Of a DNA stretch of 64,000 nt, positions 1 to 12,946 are shown one piece after another. The first letter of the stretch is position 1; the number at the start of each line of letters is the position of its first letter. This stretch comes from Anadara kagoshimensis (lineage: Eukaryota > Mollusca > Bivalvia > Arcoida > Arcidae), in assembly GCA_021292105.1 (NCBI GenBank), contig CM037861.1:31543674-31607673 (forward strand), written 5' to 3'. The translations under genes were made by a program, and so were the position numbers. The notes below the pieces were generated by a model, which was not told the DNA's origin, made no database searches, and saw nothing but the letters and a program-made list of their open reading frames with translations.

Positions 1-1949
1 AAAATAGCAAAATATGCACAAAGATAATTGTAGATCTTCACATTGTTTTAATACCTTCTGTCATGTTTGAATATATATTATATGATCTGATATAAGAGTG
101 CAAGAGTTCATGACTTATTGCACCGCACACATCTCAGACCCAGAAGAACAGACAGGTTTTGTTTGTGTTGGCCTAGTTGGCACATTATATTAGATGTAGC
201 AGAACAGCTTGTTGGCTTTCAGTCAGAACTGTAAAGTGTCAATGAAGTTCTATGTTCAGTTGTAGCAGCAACACTTCATGAGCTAGGGCGGCCAGGGCCT
301 GGCTTGTAGTCAAGATAGTACTGATAGTACTGTCAGCAGTCGTATATACAGTATTCCCAAAATATTTAAGGCCTAAGCAATAACAAATTATGTTTCTGCT
401 AACTCAATTAACCCTAAACTTTATGCCTACTCCAAAGTTTTTATGATAATATTTTGAGAAGCAACTGTTAAAAATTACATCCTTGCCTTATATGACCAAT
501 GGAAAAATAAAATAAAGAAAATGGAAAAAAATTGCCTACCTACTGACCCAAATTTTCTAGGAGTGTTAGCAGAAACACATATTTTTTCTTCAGTGGCTGC
601 CTACCTACTGATCCAAATTTTCTAACATTGATAGCAGAAACACATATTTTTTCTTTGGTGGCCTAAAAGTGTTTTACAACATCGGTGAATGAAAAATACC
701 AGTTGTGATGTAAAACATCATTCGTCTGTCAATGTGATCAATCAGTCTACTTTTACATTCATTTTAATATATTTGTCAAGGTTACAGAAATTCCACAAGA
801 CTGTTGATAGATAGATAACCTTGGATTTATGCTATTTCTGTGTGATGATGTTGTTGTTAAAGATAATTATAAAATGCGTTGTTAATTAATTTACCTGACA
901 TTTAGGGTAACTTTTATTAATATCCGTAATGTTGTTGAGTAAAACGGCTCGATGTTAAGACAGGTATTAATGACAATGTTCCTCTCATCATCACTCATAC
1001 ACAATCATGTTAGATATTGTATCATTTGTTATACTGCCAGAATGAGTTAACTTCTTCAAGTCAAGATCAAAAGGTCACTGTTGTAGACCCATCTAAATAA
1101 TTAGATGTATACTTGGTCAGCAATGAATTAGGAACTTGTTCAATTAATTTGTGTGGACAAACACTGACCATTTGTCCATTATAATAATCACTCATATGTT
1201 AGACTTGTCTATCAATCCATTTTCTGTAAATCCCAAATTTTTTTCATGTTGGTTTGGTTTTCATATAAATTCGCGAGAGTAACAAGTCACAAAATTAAAA
1301 GTTTTGTGAATATTTTATTTGATGTTATTCACATTTATTTTGACTGACCTTCATCTGGTGTTGCAAAAATAAAGGTATGGGAATATCTTGAAATGACAAT
1401 TTTCATAAAATTGATGGATGCGATATTTCCTGATTTACAGTACATCAAAATAAGAGGAACCTTCTCCCCATTCATGCTTGTCAGTTTCTACATAAGACTG
1501 CAAAGTTAGCATGGTAAAATTTATATTTTGAGGGTTGCTCAGTTTACATGTGTCTTTTTCTTCGCAATCTTTTCGAGTTTTTGTCTTGATTGGTAATTTA
1601 ACTGCCCCATCTTCTCTAAGATTGGTATTCCAGCTGCTGTATTTACACTGACCATTATTTGGTGATGTAAAAATAAAAGTATGAGAATATCTTGAAATGA
1701 CAACTTTTTTGCAAAATTAATGGATGCCAAAATTTTCCAATTTACAGTGCATCAAATAAGAGAAACCTAAATATAACTGATTCTCTATAGATCAGGAGAT
1801 GGTAATGCACCCATAATGGCCATTAGTACAATCCTCCTTTCTGTTAGTAATCCAGAAGGTTAGATCAAACAGAGGTACAGGAAGAGAGAACAGAGACCCT
1901 CTACAGTAATAAACTGGTACATGTACTCAGTTAATGCATCTGTTGTATT
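1..1949. other. Intergenic, no gene seen; two small local duplications
   Basis: AT-rich with stops in all frames. A 65-bp direct repeat lies at about 532-661 (GCCTACCTACTGA..TTTCT units). A diverged duplication pairs about 1335-1470 with about 1640-1770 (shared GAATATCTTGAAATGACAA). Short ORFs here are chance. Confidence 0.6.
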
Positions 1950-3160
1950 TTCTAATGTTTCTATGAAGCTCTGCAATTAAACTATTGTATACTGAGTTGA
2001 TCGCCCCTGTGGTCTTTACATTTTGTATGAGCTAGGTTTCTGGTATTTGGTAATGATTATAATTATAGAGGTGTAATTGCTCTCAGATTCTGGCCTGTCT
2101 TTGTGTGTTTTATTTGCTACTGTTTCTATGATGCACTTATTGATGATCTATATGCTCTGCAATTAAACTATTGTAGGCTGAGTTGATCACCCCTGTTTTC
2201 TGTGTGCTTTGTGGTATTTGGTAAAGGACTCATAATGCATTGGTCAGATTCTGGCTTGCCTTTGTATGTTATGTTTTCTACTGTTTCCATGATGCTCTTA
2301 TTGATGGTCTATATGCTGTATGCAATTAAACTATTGTAGACTGAGTTGATCGCCCATGTGGTCTTTGCATTTTGTATTAGCTAGGTTTCTGGTATTTGGT
2401 AATGATTATAAGAGGTGTAATAATTGCTCTCAGATTCTGGCCTGTCTTTGTGTGTTTTATTTGCTACTGTTTCTATAATGCACTTATTGATGATTTATAT
2501 GCTCTGCAATTAAACTATTGTAGACTGAGTTGACCCCTGTGGTCTTTGCATTTTGTATTAGCTAGGATTCTGGTTTTTGGTAATGATTATAAGAGGTGTA
2601 ATTGCCTTCAGATTTTGGCCTGTCTTTGTGTGTTTTATTTGCCACTGTTTCTATGATGCACTTATTGATGATCTATATGCTCTGCAATTAAACTATTATA
2701 GGCCGAGTTGATCATCCCTGTGTTCTGTGTGCTTTGTGGTATTTGGTAAAGGACTCATAATGCATTGCTCAGATTCTGGCTTGCCTTTGTATGTTATATT
2801 TTCTACTGTTTATAGGATGCACTTATTGATGGTCTATTTGCTATGCAATTAAACTATTGTACCAGTAGGCTGTGTTGATTACCCCTGTGGCCTGTGCATT
2901 TTGTAATAGGTTTCTGGTTTATGTATTGGGTAATGATTATAAGAACCACAATTGCTCAAATTCACTTTTCTACTATGCACATATTGATGGTCTCTATACT
3001 ATGCAATTAAACTATTATATGCTATCTTGATCACCCCTGTGGTCTTTGCATTTTGCAAAAGGTTTCTGGTATTTTGTAATGATTATAAGAGGCGTAATTG
3101 ATCTCAGATTCTGAAGTGCCTTTGTGTGTTTTATTGATAATTTATTGCACATTGTAATAT
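1950..3160. repeat. Degenerate tandem array, about 160-185-bp units, seven copies
   Basis: The phrase GCAATTAAACTATTGTA recurs near 1973, 2159, 2321, 2505, 2685, 2846 and 3003. Each copy is followed by a GAGTTGATC..CCCCTGTGG block, GGTATTTGGTAATGATTATAA and a TCAGATTCTGGCCTGTCTTT block. Units differ by internal gains and losses, so this is an old satellite-like array. No coding content. Confidence 0.85.
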
Positions 3161-3308
3161 TTTTTATGAATGTCTATTTTAGATGCATCTTATGTCTGCT
3201 TGCTTTCATCTACATATTTATGCTACACTCTAATAGGTTATAGCAATTACTTTATTTCATCATTTAAAATGCACATTAAAATGACATAGAACATAGAACA
3301 TAACATTA

Positions 3309-4094
3309 CAGTGTGTGCCAAACTTCGTCGGACCGTCGGACAAGTCCGATAAAATTACCGCTGGTCCGATAAAAAATCAGATTTTTCCGGACCGTATGTC
3401 CCGTAACCAGTTCGGAAAATAGAGAGCGCCAAAAATTCGGATTTATAGTTCCGATCCAATTCGAATTTTATTATTGCCATTCGACTTCCGTTATTACAAA
3501 AATGTTTACCGGTAACCTGAAATATACGTTCAAGGAGCTATTCCAGGGAAACCAATAAAACGGAAAGCAACAGGAGGCGCAAATTATAAGGAAAACGTGA
3601 AAGAAAATTTAAGCAGCATTGGATGGAGGAGCGACCATGGTTGCAATTTGACGAGGAGAAATGTGTAATGAAATGCACACACTGCTTTGAATTTTACGAG
3701 TCGGAAGGCGCAGCACACAATAATAATTTAAAAGGCCAGAATACATTTATTTGTACTTCCATAAATAAATGTATTCTGACCTTTTAAATTATTATTGTGT
3801 GCTACGCTTCCCTAACTCTACCCGACCCGACTCGTTTCTCCTTGTCAAATTGCAACCATGGTCGCCCCTCCATCCAATGTTTCTTAAATTTTCTTTCATA
3901 TTTTCTTCATAATTTGTGCCTCCCGTAGCTTTCCGTTTTAAAGGAGAAAATATGTAAATATTTACAAAACCGAATAATTGTTTTCTTTTTATTGACGAAT
4001 TTTTGGTCCAGTAAAAAACTTTACGGTCTGGTAAAGTTTCTAGGTTTACCAGACCGAATGTCCTTTAATCATTTTGAAAGTTTGGCACACACTG
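3309..4094. mobile_element. Fold-back hAT-like non-autonomous element with TTF-type zinc-finger fragments in both arms
   Basis: Ends are perfect inverted repeats (CAGTGTGTGCCAAACTT at 3309-3325 and its complement at 4078-4094), flanked by a 6-bp direct repeat ACATTA (3303-3308 and 4095-4100). The interior is a long imperfect palindrome with arms of about 3560-3765 and 3768-3950. The left arm (+) contains KQHWMEERPWLQFDEEKCVM followed by KCTHCFEFYESEG, matching the N-terminal TTF-type zinc finger of KIAA1586/ZNF862-like proteins. The right arm carries the same region inverted. The frame is broken upstream of it. The CAGTG end resembles hAT termini, but a 6-bp rather than 8-bp duplication leaves the superfamily uncertain. 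Confidence 0.82.
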
Positions 4095-4109
4095 ACATTA
4101 TATAATAAA

Positions 4110-4312
4110 ATATGGCTGAGTGGTCTGAAGCGCATACACAGCACCTCTCATCCCACTTGGGACAGATCCTAGTTTGTCAGTTCCCTTGCTAAAGGTCTGT
4201 GGTATTCTCTGAATATTCTGGTACGCTGGTTTCTTCCTCTATCCATGAACTGTCCACCTTTAGTGAAAAAATCTTGACTTGAGTTTAAACCTCTATTAAA
4301 CTCTGCCCCATT
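4110..4312 (+). mobile_element. tRNA-derived SINE copy (5' part lost)
   Basis: Shows the family layout: a tRNA-like head (TGGCTGAGTGGTCTGAAGCG), CCCACTTGGGACAGATCCTAG, a body with GGTCTGTGGT and CCATGAACTGTCCACC, and the tail block AAATCTTGACTTGAG..AAACCTCTATTAAACTC. Same family as copies near 5.8, 15.6, 17.3, 37.4, 40.1, 41.0, 53.7 and 58.7 kb. Confidence 0.75.
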
Positions 4313-4335
4313 TTCTTTAAATTATAAGCATGTAT

Positions 4336-5316
4336 CAGAGGTCCGGAAACGGTCATATTTGCCGGACATGTCCGATAAAAAATTATTTTGACCGGCGTGA
4401 AAAATCACCAGTCGGACATTTTTTGTTTTCGGACATTTTCAATTTTACAACAGAAATATTAAACAGACAAATCGGTTTTCGGTCCGACAAAAGTAAACTA
4501 CCGCTAGTCTCTCTGTCGGTCTTTTAAACTCTACCTGACTTCACTAAGTGTATTGTCCTTACCACGTGTTTACCTGTCAACTACAACTCGATCTAATTAT
4601 CAGGTGATTGTTTATTAATCAGTTAAATACCTGTGGACTTGAGTAGTCGAGTGCCGCGTGTCTTATTGTCTATTTCTTTTGTTTCACAGTCCAAATCATA
4701 ATAACTTTCTTTAAACTTGTGTTTGTTTAATAATAAGTGCATGGTTGTAACTGTGTTGATTACGGAAGCCATAACGAGTGTCGGTCAAGGGTGACGGTTT
4801 GTTATCAAAGAGGTTCCACGCGGGGTGTTGAAAATTACCTACTACGCGCTTCATAACTGTTTCTTTATCAATAAATACAGAAACGCGATTAAATTTTTTT
4901 TTAGCCATTAATATCTTTCATTCACATAAATATATTGGAACCTCGTCAAGCCGTTCCCGTTATATCGTGATTCGTGATACTTGGAATTCCTAATTTAGAA
5001 CTTCTCGCCATAATTCGTGTATCTTCGGAATACGGAAATTCACGATTGTTAGTAAACAATATGGCGGACGTGCAATATGAAGCATCGTAGACAGTAACGC
5101 ATATTGTTAATAACAGCATATCGCGGTAAACGTCTTAGTTAGATTTCACCTAATACACATGCAATAAACATCGTGGATATGGATTAAAAATAAAATTGGC
5201 AATCGCCGTAAACCGTAAACACATAAACAGCCATGTGCCGACGACCTTTTTTTTTTTTTTTTTTTTGCTTCTACAAAAAATGTCCGACGGGCCAGACCAA
5301 AGTTTCCGAGGCCCTG
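4336..5316. mobile_element. hAT-type non-autonomous DNA transposon with perfect 8-bp target duplication
   Basis: The left end CAGAGGTCCGGAAAC (4336-) and the complement of the right end CAGGGCCTCGGAAAC (ending 5316) form imperfect inverted repeats extending into a GTC..GCCGGACA block. The element is flanked on both sides by GCATGTAT (4328-4335 and 5317-5324), an exact 8-bp target site duplication as made by hAT transposases. The interior (about 980 bp) has no transposase; it holds a T22 run near 5247-5268 and a short minus-strand ORF of 65 codons with no recognised domain. Confidence 0.85.
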
Positions 5317-5784
5317 GCATGTATGTAATGTGACTTGTAAAACCATGATGATCAAATAGTTTAACTTGAACATGTCTTGGTTACAGTATATTATTTTGAT
5401 ATATATTTAGCCATTGATTTGAAGAGTTGTCTCCCGTTGGAATTTGAATTTATTGGTAAAGAGTTGTTTCCATTTGGAATTTGATGTAAGGTGGGTCATC
5501 CATTCTAGATAAACACATAAGATTAATGTCAGATATTACTTATTATATTTATGGATTAATTAATATCAAGATAAATTAATTTTGATGTATAAAGTGCAGA
5601 TAAGAAATTAGGGAGTGATAGACATGAATAATGCTAGATATTTAACCAATCTCCCATCCTAATTCTATAACCAGATGTTTAAAATGTTATTGTACATGAC
5701 CTAATGTTGAAGCTCAGAACTTGGTAAAACCAGTTTTGGACGATAAGTATTACACTTGGTAATTCTTTTTTTTTCTTTTAATGG

Positions 5785-6470
5785 GGGCCTCATCAGATAG
5801 TGGTCTAAAGCATAGGCTTATGGATCATGAGTGCTCCTCACTGGTCTAGGTTCGAATCCCATGGATCAAGAGTGCTCCTCACTGGTCTAGGTTCGAACTC
5901 CATGGATCATGAGTGCTCCTCACTGGTCTAGTTTCGAATCCCATGGATCAAGAGTGCTCCTTACTGGTCTCAGTTTGAATCCCATGGATCAAGAGTGCTC
6001 CTCACTGGTCTCAGTTCGCATCCCATGGATCAAAAGTGCTCCTCACTGGTCTCAGTTCGAATCCCATGGATCAAGAGTGCTCCTCACTGGTCTCAGTTCG
6101 AATCCCATGGATCAAGAGTGCTTCTCAATGGTCTCAGTTCGAATCCCATGGATCAAGAGTGCTCCTCACTGGTCTCAGTTCGAATCCCATGGATCAAGAG
6201 TGCTCCTCACTGGTCTCAGTTTGAATCCCATGGATCAAGAGTGCTCCTCACTGGTCTCAGTTCGAATCCCATGGATCAAGAGTGCTTCTCGTCGGTCTAG
6301 GTTCAAATCCCACTTGGGACAGATCCTAATGTGAGAAAGTTTTCTGTTCAAGGTCAGTGGTTTTCTGCGGCTACTACATTCTCTTACACCATCCCAGAAC
6401 TGACCACCTCAATATAAGTGAAAGAATTGTGATTTGGATATAAAACACTACTATTATTCCACTCTACTCT
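5785..6470 (+). mobile_element. tRNA-derived SINE with internal 41-bp tandem expansion
   Basis: Starts with a tRNA-like head (GTGGTCTAAAGC, then GGTTCGAATCCC, a B-box match) and ends with the family body (CCCACTTGGGACAGATCCTAA, GGTCAGTGGTTTTC, CCATCCCAGAACTGACCACC, ATAAAACACT). In between, from about 5830 to 6300, a 41-bp unit containing ATGGATCAAGAGTGCTCCTC and ACTGGTCTCAGTTCGAATCC repeats about eleven times with few differences. The repeated unit runs across the B-box. Open reading frames here are an artefact of the 41-bp period, which repeats all three frames every 123 bases. Confidence 0.88.
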
Positions 6471-6479
6471 TCACATTCA

Positions 6480-7921
6480 ACATTCCAAATTAGATTTATT
6501 GATACAAGTTAAAAAATTTGAGAAGCACAGTAAACTTAACGTCTATTTTTTTTCTCTGCACTGGCATCCTTTATTATACTAGTATATAAATCTGATATTT
6601 AGATGAACCAGTAATTTAATTTGCGTCATTTAAACATGTTTTCTTGGATTCAGTACATGGTGTTTAGAGCTTTGTTCAGTGTCTTTGTAGACCTGTATTG
6701 CTATTCACCTGTTGCATCTTTTGAATATAGATAAATTATACTTATATAACCTTGTTTTTTTTCTATATATCAAAGACAAAATTTTCTCTTTCTGATTGTT
6801 ACATTACATTGCACTTATATCATTATCACAAGAGAGATTTTATAAAAGATTTTATATAAATATTTTATACTTAGTTTTTATTGCACCAGAGGAAATGACT
6901 TTGGAGGGATTTTTGTTTTCTGTAGATTGAAAATGATCAGTGGGGACCAGCAATTTTGGAAGGGAAGGGGGGGGAGTGCGGATTCCATTATTTTGTTGAT
7001 GTGGAAGGCAAGCTGAGGGGGTCTGTTCCCCAAGAAAAATTTTTGAAATGTGGCATAAAATAATGAATTTTTACTTCAACACCCTCACCCCCTTTCTGGG
7101 TGATTGCAATCATGTGATACTGAATGTAATATAGAATTGTCCAAATAACAAAACCAAGTCGGAAAACCTGATCTTGTGCATTATGTCAACTCAACCTTCA
7201 ATAGCACATTGGCATTATACCTGTTAAAGAAATTTTATGGTTACAGTTGGAAAATAGAGTAATAAAAATAAACATAAACTGTCTAAAAATACAACTCTGA
7301 TGATTATAACACCTGAACATTTCAGCAAAATAAATGTGAACAAACTTTAGATCTAAATGTGAAGGCCACTGGAGAATAAAGCTCCAAGAAAATTTCATTA
7401 CCCTGCATTATTCTGTGTTAAAAAAAACAATCTTAACTGTCAGTAACAATTCCAATGAAATTTTATTTTTGAATAAAAAAAATCTAAACCTTATGAAATC
7501 AGGCCATTGTGAACATTTTTTTGGAAATAATTTTTTTAAAATTTGATGGTACATAGAAGTTTATTGAATGGGGATTTACAAAAGGAAAGTTCTACCATAA
7601 ATCTAGCCAAACTACATAGAGTGTTAGCACTAATCTCGGAGCATCCATATGTTTTACTGTTTTATTTCAGATAATCTAGTGTATGATTCCATAAATTAAC
7701 ACCATTTTGTTGTTTCTCAGAATATGATTGTTTTTCTAAGTTTAAGCAATTAGCTAAATTCAAGTTTTAAGCACTTTGCTAAATTCAGCTTCATGTGGTA
7801 TATTCTTTATAAAACTGAATTAAGAGATATGGCAAGACCAAGGATTTACTGTGGTGAGCTGAGGTGACCTCTGTTACATATTGTAGGACCATTTCATCAA
7901 CTTACTACATAGTTAGAAAGG

Positions 7922-7961
<40 letters not shown>

Positions 7962-8056
7962 AATGTAAAATACATTAATAAGGAAAGGGATTTTGAATTA
8001 CTCTCTGTGTGTGTGCATTGACAGAAAAACACATAATTAGCAAGGGATCTTTGTAG

Positions 8057-8094
<38 letters not shown>

Positions 8095-11000
8095 AGTAAC
8101 ATAAAAATACATAATTAGGAAGGGAACTTTGTGCAATAATCTTACTTTCTCTGCACTATCATAAAGAATGTACACATGCCAATCATATGACATGACTACT
8201 AGATGGTGTTATGTCATAACAATTATAAACATCTATAATCCATTTCAGTTCCACGTGGATATATCAGCTCCCAAGATCCAGATGTCATAACACAAAATAG
8301 TAAGAACCCTCAGTCAAATATTCAAAATAAAATTCTTCAATATATTCATGTATGAAATGACCACACAACTTGAACACTTGGAACAAAATAAATAACGTAT
8401 TGCTAATGTGGTTATTTTTTCATGGTGGAAATGTTTGCAAAATGAAAAAAAGTAACGAAATCTACCACTACCATCCCCCCTTTTCCTATAAATTGTGACA
8501 TGCTTTATGTACACATGAACATACAAAAATAACCTACTGATACAATTTTCAGAAAATTTCTACTCCTGAATATAAACACATTTTCAGTATTAACAATACA
8601 AGGTAGATTTTATCCCCAAAACAATTTGCAAAAAATAAATGTGAGAATGCCATAGATCTGTATGTATGAAAATGTCATATTTTTTATGCCAGAATTTACA
8701 ACCACTGTTGCATCTTGTCTGTCTGTCTGAATGGTACAGTAATACTTTAACATGCAATACTTGTCAAATTTTATGACACATTTTTCCTGCTGTAACAGAT
8801 GCCAATTAGAAAATGATTTATCCTTTCCAGTCATAGGAATTGTAGGTAAATGGATTTGGCCAGTGTACTGCATGATACCTCCTAACGTTTGTGCGGAACG
8901 ATTATTTCCATTGGATATGGAATTGCATTAGTTGGAAAGTCAATGACTTTTCAGAGCAAGTATTGTCATTATTGTCATTGTTTTGTGTAACTTTGTGCAT
9001 CAATGTCAACAAAATGTTCCTTTCACTGGACAACTGCTGTTATACTGTTATACTTGCATTCCAAAGAAATAGATCTGCATAGAAACATGCGATCTTTGTT
9101 TTACAAATGCATTTCTAGATTGAAGAAATACATTATTGTGGTGATTTCAAGGCATAAACATTTTCCAAAACGTTTTGCACAAATTTTAAGGGGTATTGAT
9201 CGCATGGTACTCTGGTGAAATCCATTAATAAATAAGAGTGAGATAATCTATCAATAATTCATTATAATTGATAGTTACAATTACAATATACCTATCAATG
9301 CAAGCCATGTCAAAATCTATATATTGGCACTTTGAATTACGGAAATTGGTATGTTTGGTTTTACTTTTATCCATACCGGACCGGAGGTGATGGAAATATG
9401 ACAGGCAACAACATGGCTTCGGCCGATTAAGTAATAGATATAATTTTGTCTTCAAACTTGAAAGTCGGATGTTGGGGGAGTTTTGGACATCCTGTATTGT
9501 ATGAAATTAATAATGGACACAGACATAATGGTTACAATAAAATAATATGTAAACTATGTTGTTGTATAAGTTATTATTTGATATCAAATAGTCAAGGAAT
9601 GGGACATTGTGGTTTAATGTTATGTAAAAATTGAATTTTTTACCATTTAATGAAAAGTGTCACATATACATGTATATATCATGATACGTATTTATTGCCA
9701 ACAGTGTATTGATTGCGATATATATTGTATCCTGGCATGTCTACACAAGATTGCAACAATTTTAAAATCTTAAGTAGGTAAAGTTACCCAAAATAGGTTG
9801 CTTTTTGAAAGAATTTTTCAACAATTAGTAACAAAAAGTGACCAGGAATTGAAGCATAGGTCTACCTAGGTCATCCTAGCTCTATAAAAGTAAGTGGGAT
9901 TTTCTTACAGTTTATTAATCTTGATTGATAATAATATCTTAGTTAAACCTGTATAGACCAGACACTTTCTAGATTAAATGTTTTGTTTGCATTAGACAGG
10001 TATTTTGATTATACAGGTTAATCTTGCATAAGATATTGCAATTTTTGGTTACCCAGGTATCCATTTCCCCAGGATCACCTGTATTTCTATCCTATTTTTT
10101 CCCAATTTTTCCATAATCTTGCATCATGGTTTTGATTAGGGTCTGTCTGCCTCCCAAAAACATTTAAGCTCTACACAGGTGAGCTTACGGTAGTACACAA
10201 AACGTTTATGTGTCATGGACACTTTTTTCAGCTTTCTAAAACTGATTTCAGTAAAAATTGGTGAAAATCATATCCAGGCTGGTGTAGCTCAAGTTTGTGT
10301 ATGGTGTCAACAACCAAAAGTCTGTCAATTTTACCAATAAATTATACAATAGTCAACAGTTTTTCTTATGAACAGTTAAAACAGCTATCACAAAGCGTTG
10401 TGACCTTTGAACCTTTTTCATTCACATAATGTTACCTCATAGTACCAATTCATTACTTACCGGGTAATTGTATTGACAAATAAAGTTTGTATTGGAAATA
10501 ATGGAAGTGTCAAAATTTTATACATCCTGTTTTAAAATGATCTTTTCAAATCGTTAAGTTGAGAAATTAAGTCTCAGCAATGGTTGATCGATTATTATTA
10601 TTATCTAACAAGGAATCAAAAACTGTTGTTAAAACTTGTTTTTGAAAAATTAAGGAAGTTTTCGATCAAGTTTTACCTGTTTCTATTTTTTTTTTTACCT
10701 TCCTAAGAAAGAGTTAATTAATTAAGACTATCAGTAGTAATGGGTTTGTTGAGATAAGTGGTCAAAGTTTACATAAGTCAGGCAAGTATTAATTTGTGAC
10801 AGTACCATAGTCCATGTATTGTTTGCTTATGTTGGGTACTTCAGCGTTTACTTGATGGGGGGATCAGCATTATTCCAAAATATGTGATAATTAGCCAGAT
10901 TCAAACAGCTTGTAATTTGTGTGCACTTAATTATAGATCTAGGGCTCTCTAGGGGGGCTATAGTTTCCTGTGTTACATATGGATAGTATTCAGTGGGGAT

Positions 11001-11399
11001 ATAAAGATTGAAGACATCTATTTGTTACCCAGCGGAACATCTTCCTATCTGTTTGTTGTACATGTATATATAACTGACAGAGTAGTAATCATCTCCAATG
11101 TGGTTTATCCCAAAATTCTTCTTATATATTTTATAATCATATCTCCCCTATACTGACAGTAGAACGATCCAGTGTATGGATGTGCATTATGTTGTAGGTG
11201 TTTTGGGGGTCTTTAGGTAAGCTGTTGTGATGCACAGCCTCGTCAGCCATTACAGCTGGCCTGGACAGATTACCGGTGGTGGTGGTGCACTCAAACAGCT
11301 GTAAACATTGACCAGATTCTGACATGAACATCTGACATCATTTTTAAAACCCTTCGGGGAAACAAATCTGAACATTCCTTTTACATTTTGAAATTTGCG
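6480..11399. other. Intergenic stretch, no gene seen
   Basis: AT-rich with only short ORFs. It contains CT microsatellites at about 7925-7957 and 8061-8092 and a small CpG-bearing patch at 9370-9430 around an ATGG start that closes after five codons. No splice-flanked conserved coding segment was recognised on either strand. The last part may hold promoter or 5' UTR sequence for the putative exon ending at 11583, but no clear core promoter motif is seen. Confidence 0.55.
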
Positions 11400-11583
11400 G
11401 AGGGACTATGATTATGGACCAAGATGATGTTTGATAGTGTATTGCCATCTTATCTGGAACAGCTGACAGTTCTTCAGTGATCAGCTGATCTTCATCGTAA
11501 ACAGCTGATTGTCACTTCCTGTCACCACTGTTTTCTGTTTTGTATGACCATGGCTTGTTTAGTACAAAATACTTCTACTGTAG
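11400..11583 (+). CDS. MRTF: Candidate first exon of MRTF with start codon (5' UTR plus about 13 codons)
   Basis: Two in-frame ATGs overlap at 11544 and 11550, the second in a good context (ACCATGG). The frame reads MTMACLVQNTSTV plus one base and ends at a strong donor (TAG|GTAAGT at 11583/11584). An in-frame TGA lies upstream at 11478-11480. The exit phase is 1, exactly what the exon at 33443 needs, giving the junction TSTV-D-SGSTSSW. The left boundary is arbitrary; the preceding sequence looks like 5' UTR. No conserved MRTF motif lies in these 13 residues, so the assignment rests only on start context, donor and phase. It could be the first exon of one isoform or a chance match. The intron to 33443 would be about 21.9 kb. 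Confidence 0.4.
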
Positions 11584-12753
11584 GTAAGTGAAATTCACCT
11601 TTTTGAAACATATTTGACCTTCAGATTTATTCAGTTTTAAAAGTACTCATTAGATGTGCTGATAATGATAAAAATGACTTTTAAAATTTCAATTTAAAAA
11701 ATTGATTTTGATACTTTATAATCCTGCATACTTATTTTAGCAATTTAAGTATGCGCTTTGCATTAGCAGTTTTTAGATTTTAGTGTCAGACAATTTAATC
11801 AATGAATTTTGAGAAAAGATAAAATTTTTGCCAACAGTTTTATTTTAGCTGTTTAATCTTGCTGTCAATTGTGCAATAATATAACTGTCACTAAATTTTG
11901 ACATTCATTCTCAAAGTTTAACCCATAAATTTTGAGATTTTATTTTGGCTTTTTGGTTTAGGTGTTAATTGCACAAAAATAAAACTTTCAATAAATTTTC
12001 CAGTATGTAATGTGGATTTTTTGAGTTTTTCTTTCTTATTTTGGCAAAATAATTTCCTCCAAATAGGAACTATGTTACCAGTATTTATTGTGTTAGTAAA
12101 TGTTTGAAACACTGCAGTCCTATCTCAACATACAATATTGAGTTTTATTATTCAAAACACCCAAATTATTTCCTCACCATAACTTGTAAAATAGTGGTTC
12201 CTAAAAGGAACTGTATCACCAGTATTTATTGTGGCAGTAAATGTTTGAAACACTGCAGTCATATCTCCACATACAATATTAAGTTTTACTATTAAAAACA
12301 CCAAAATTGTTTCCTCCCCATAACTTGTACATAATTTCCTATACATGCACTTCTTTATGAAGAAACAAGTTTTATTTCCAAAAATCTGAACAGTGCTTAT
12401 ATTGTAAGCTAGTATTTCAAGGACTGTTTATACCACTTATAAATATTTAGACTTTGTAAATTCCAAGTTTTATAGATTTATGTCTTTTATAAAAAATCGA
12501 AACACTTTGATGTAGTTCTGAGATTTTAACAGATGCCAACCTTAACATGATCCACACACCTGTCAACTCAAGATTTAAATTATTTTTAGTTTGAATTATA
12601 TACAGGAAAGTTTACAAATCCGTAATTAAAATGCCACAATTACAATTCAACTAAGCAATTTAAGATTCTGTACCTGGTAAATATCTTCAGGAAATAATTT
12701 GGAAGAATTGGAAAAAAAATATTGCAAGTGCTGCTTTCTGATTGTTTTATATA

Positions 12754-12946
12754 CAGAAAAACCTGTCTTAAAGGCCACCTCTATTTAAAGGCCACCTGCG
12801 TTTAAAAGCCAGTAAAATTTTATTCTAATTGCTCTTTATTCATTTTATTTGAACCTGTATATAAGGGTCATCTGCCCATGAAAGCCACTTTTACTGGCTC
12901 CTTTGGTGGCCACAGTCATCTGGCAGATTTGATACCGTCATGACTG
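12754..12946. mobile_element. pogo/Tc1-mariner-like MITE, family B
   Basis: Starts CAGAAAAACCTGTCTTAAAG after TA and ends CATGACTG followed by TTAA. The interior has the family B phrases AAAGGCCACCTC, GAACCTGTATATAAGGG and CACTTTTACTGGCTCC. Related copies lie at 37.9, 47.8 and 53.2 kb. Non-coding. Confidence 0.7.

Noticed and set aside
4711-4908. 65-codon minus-strand ORF (starts MAKKKFNRVS)
   Set aside because: Lies inside the hAT-type element, has no recognised domain and no continuation; not supportable as a gene.
5909-6334. 141-codon ORF plus overlapping ORFs with a repetitive WSQFESHGSR-type sequence
   Set aside because: It follows from a 41-bp DNA repeat (period not a multiple of three) inside a SINE; all three + frames give the same peptide pattern.
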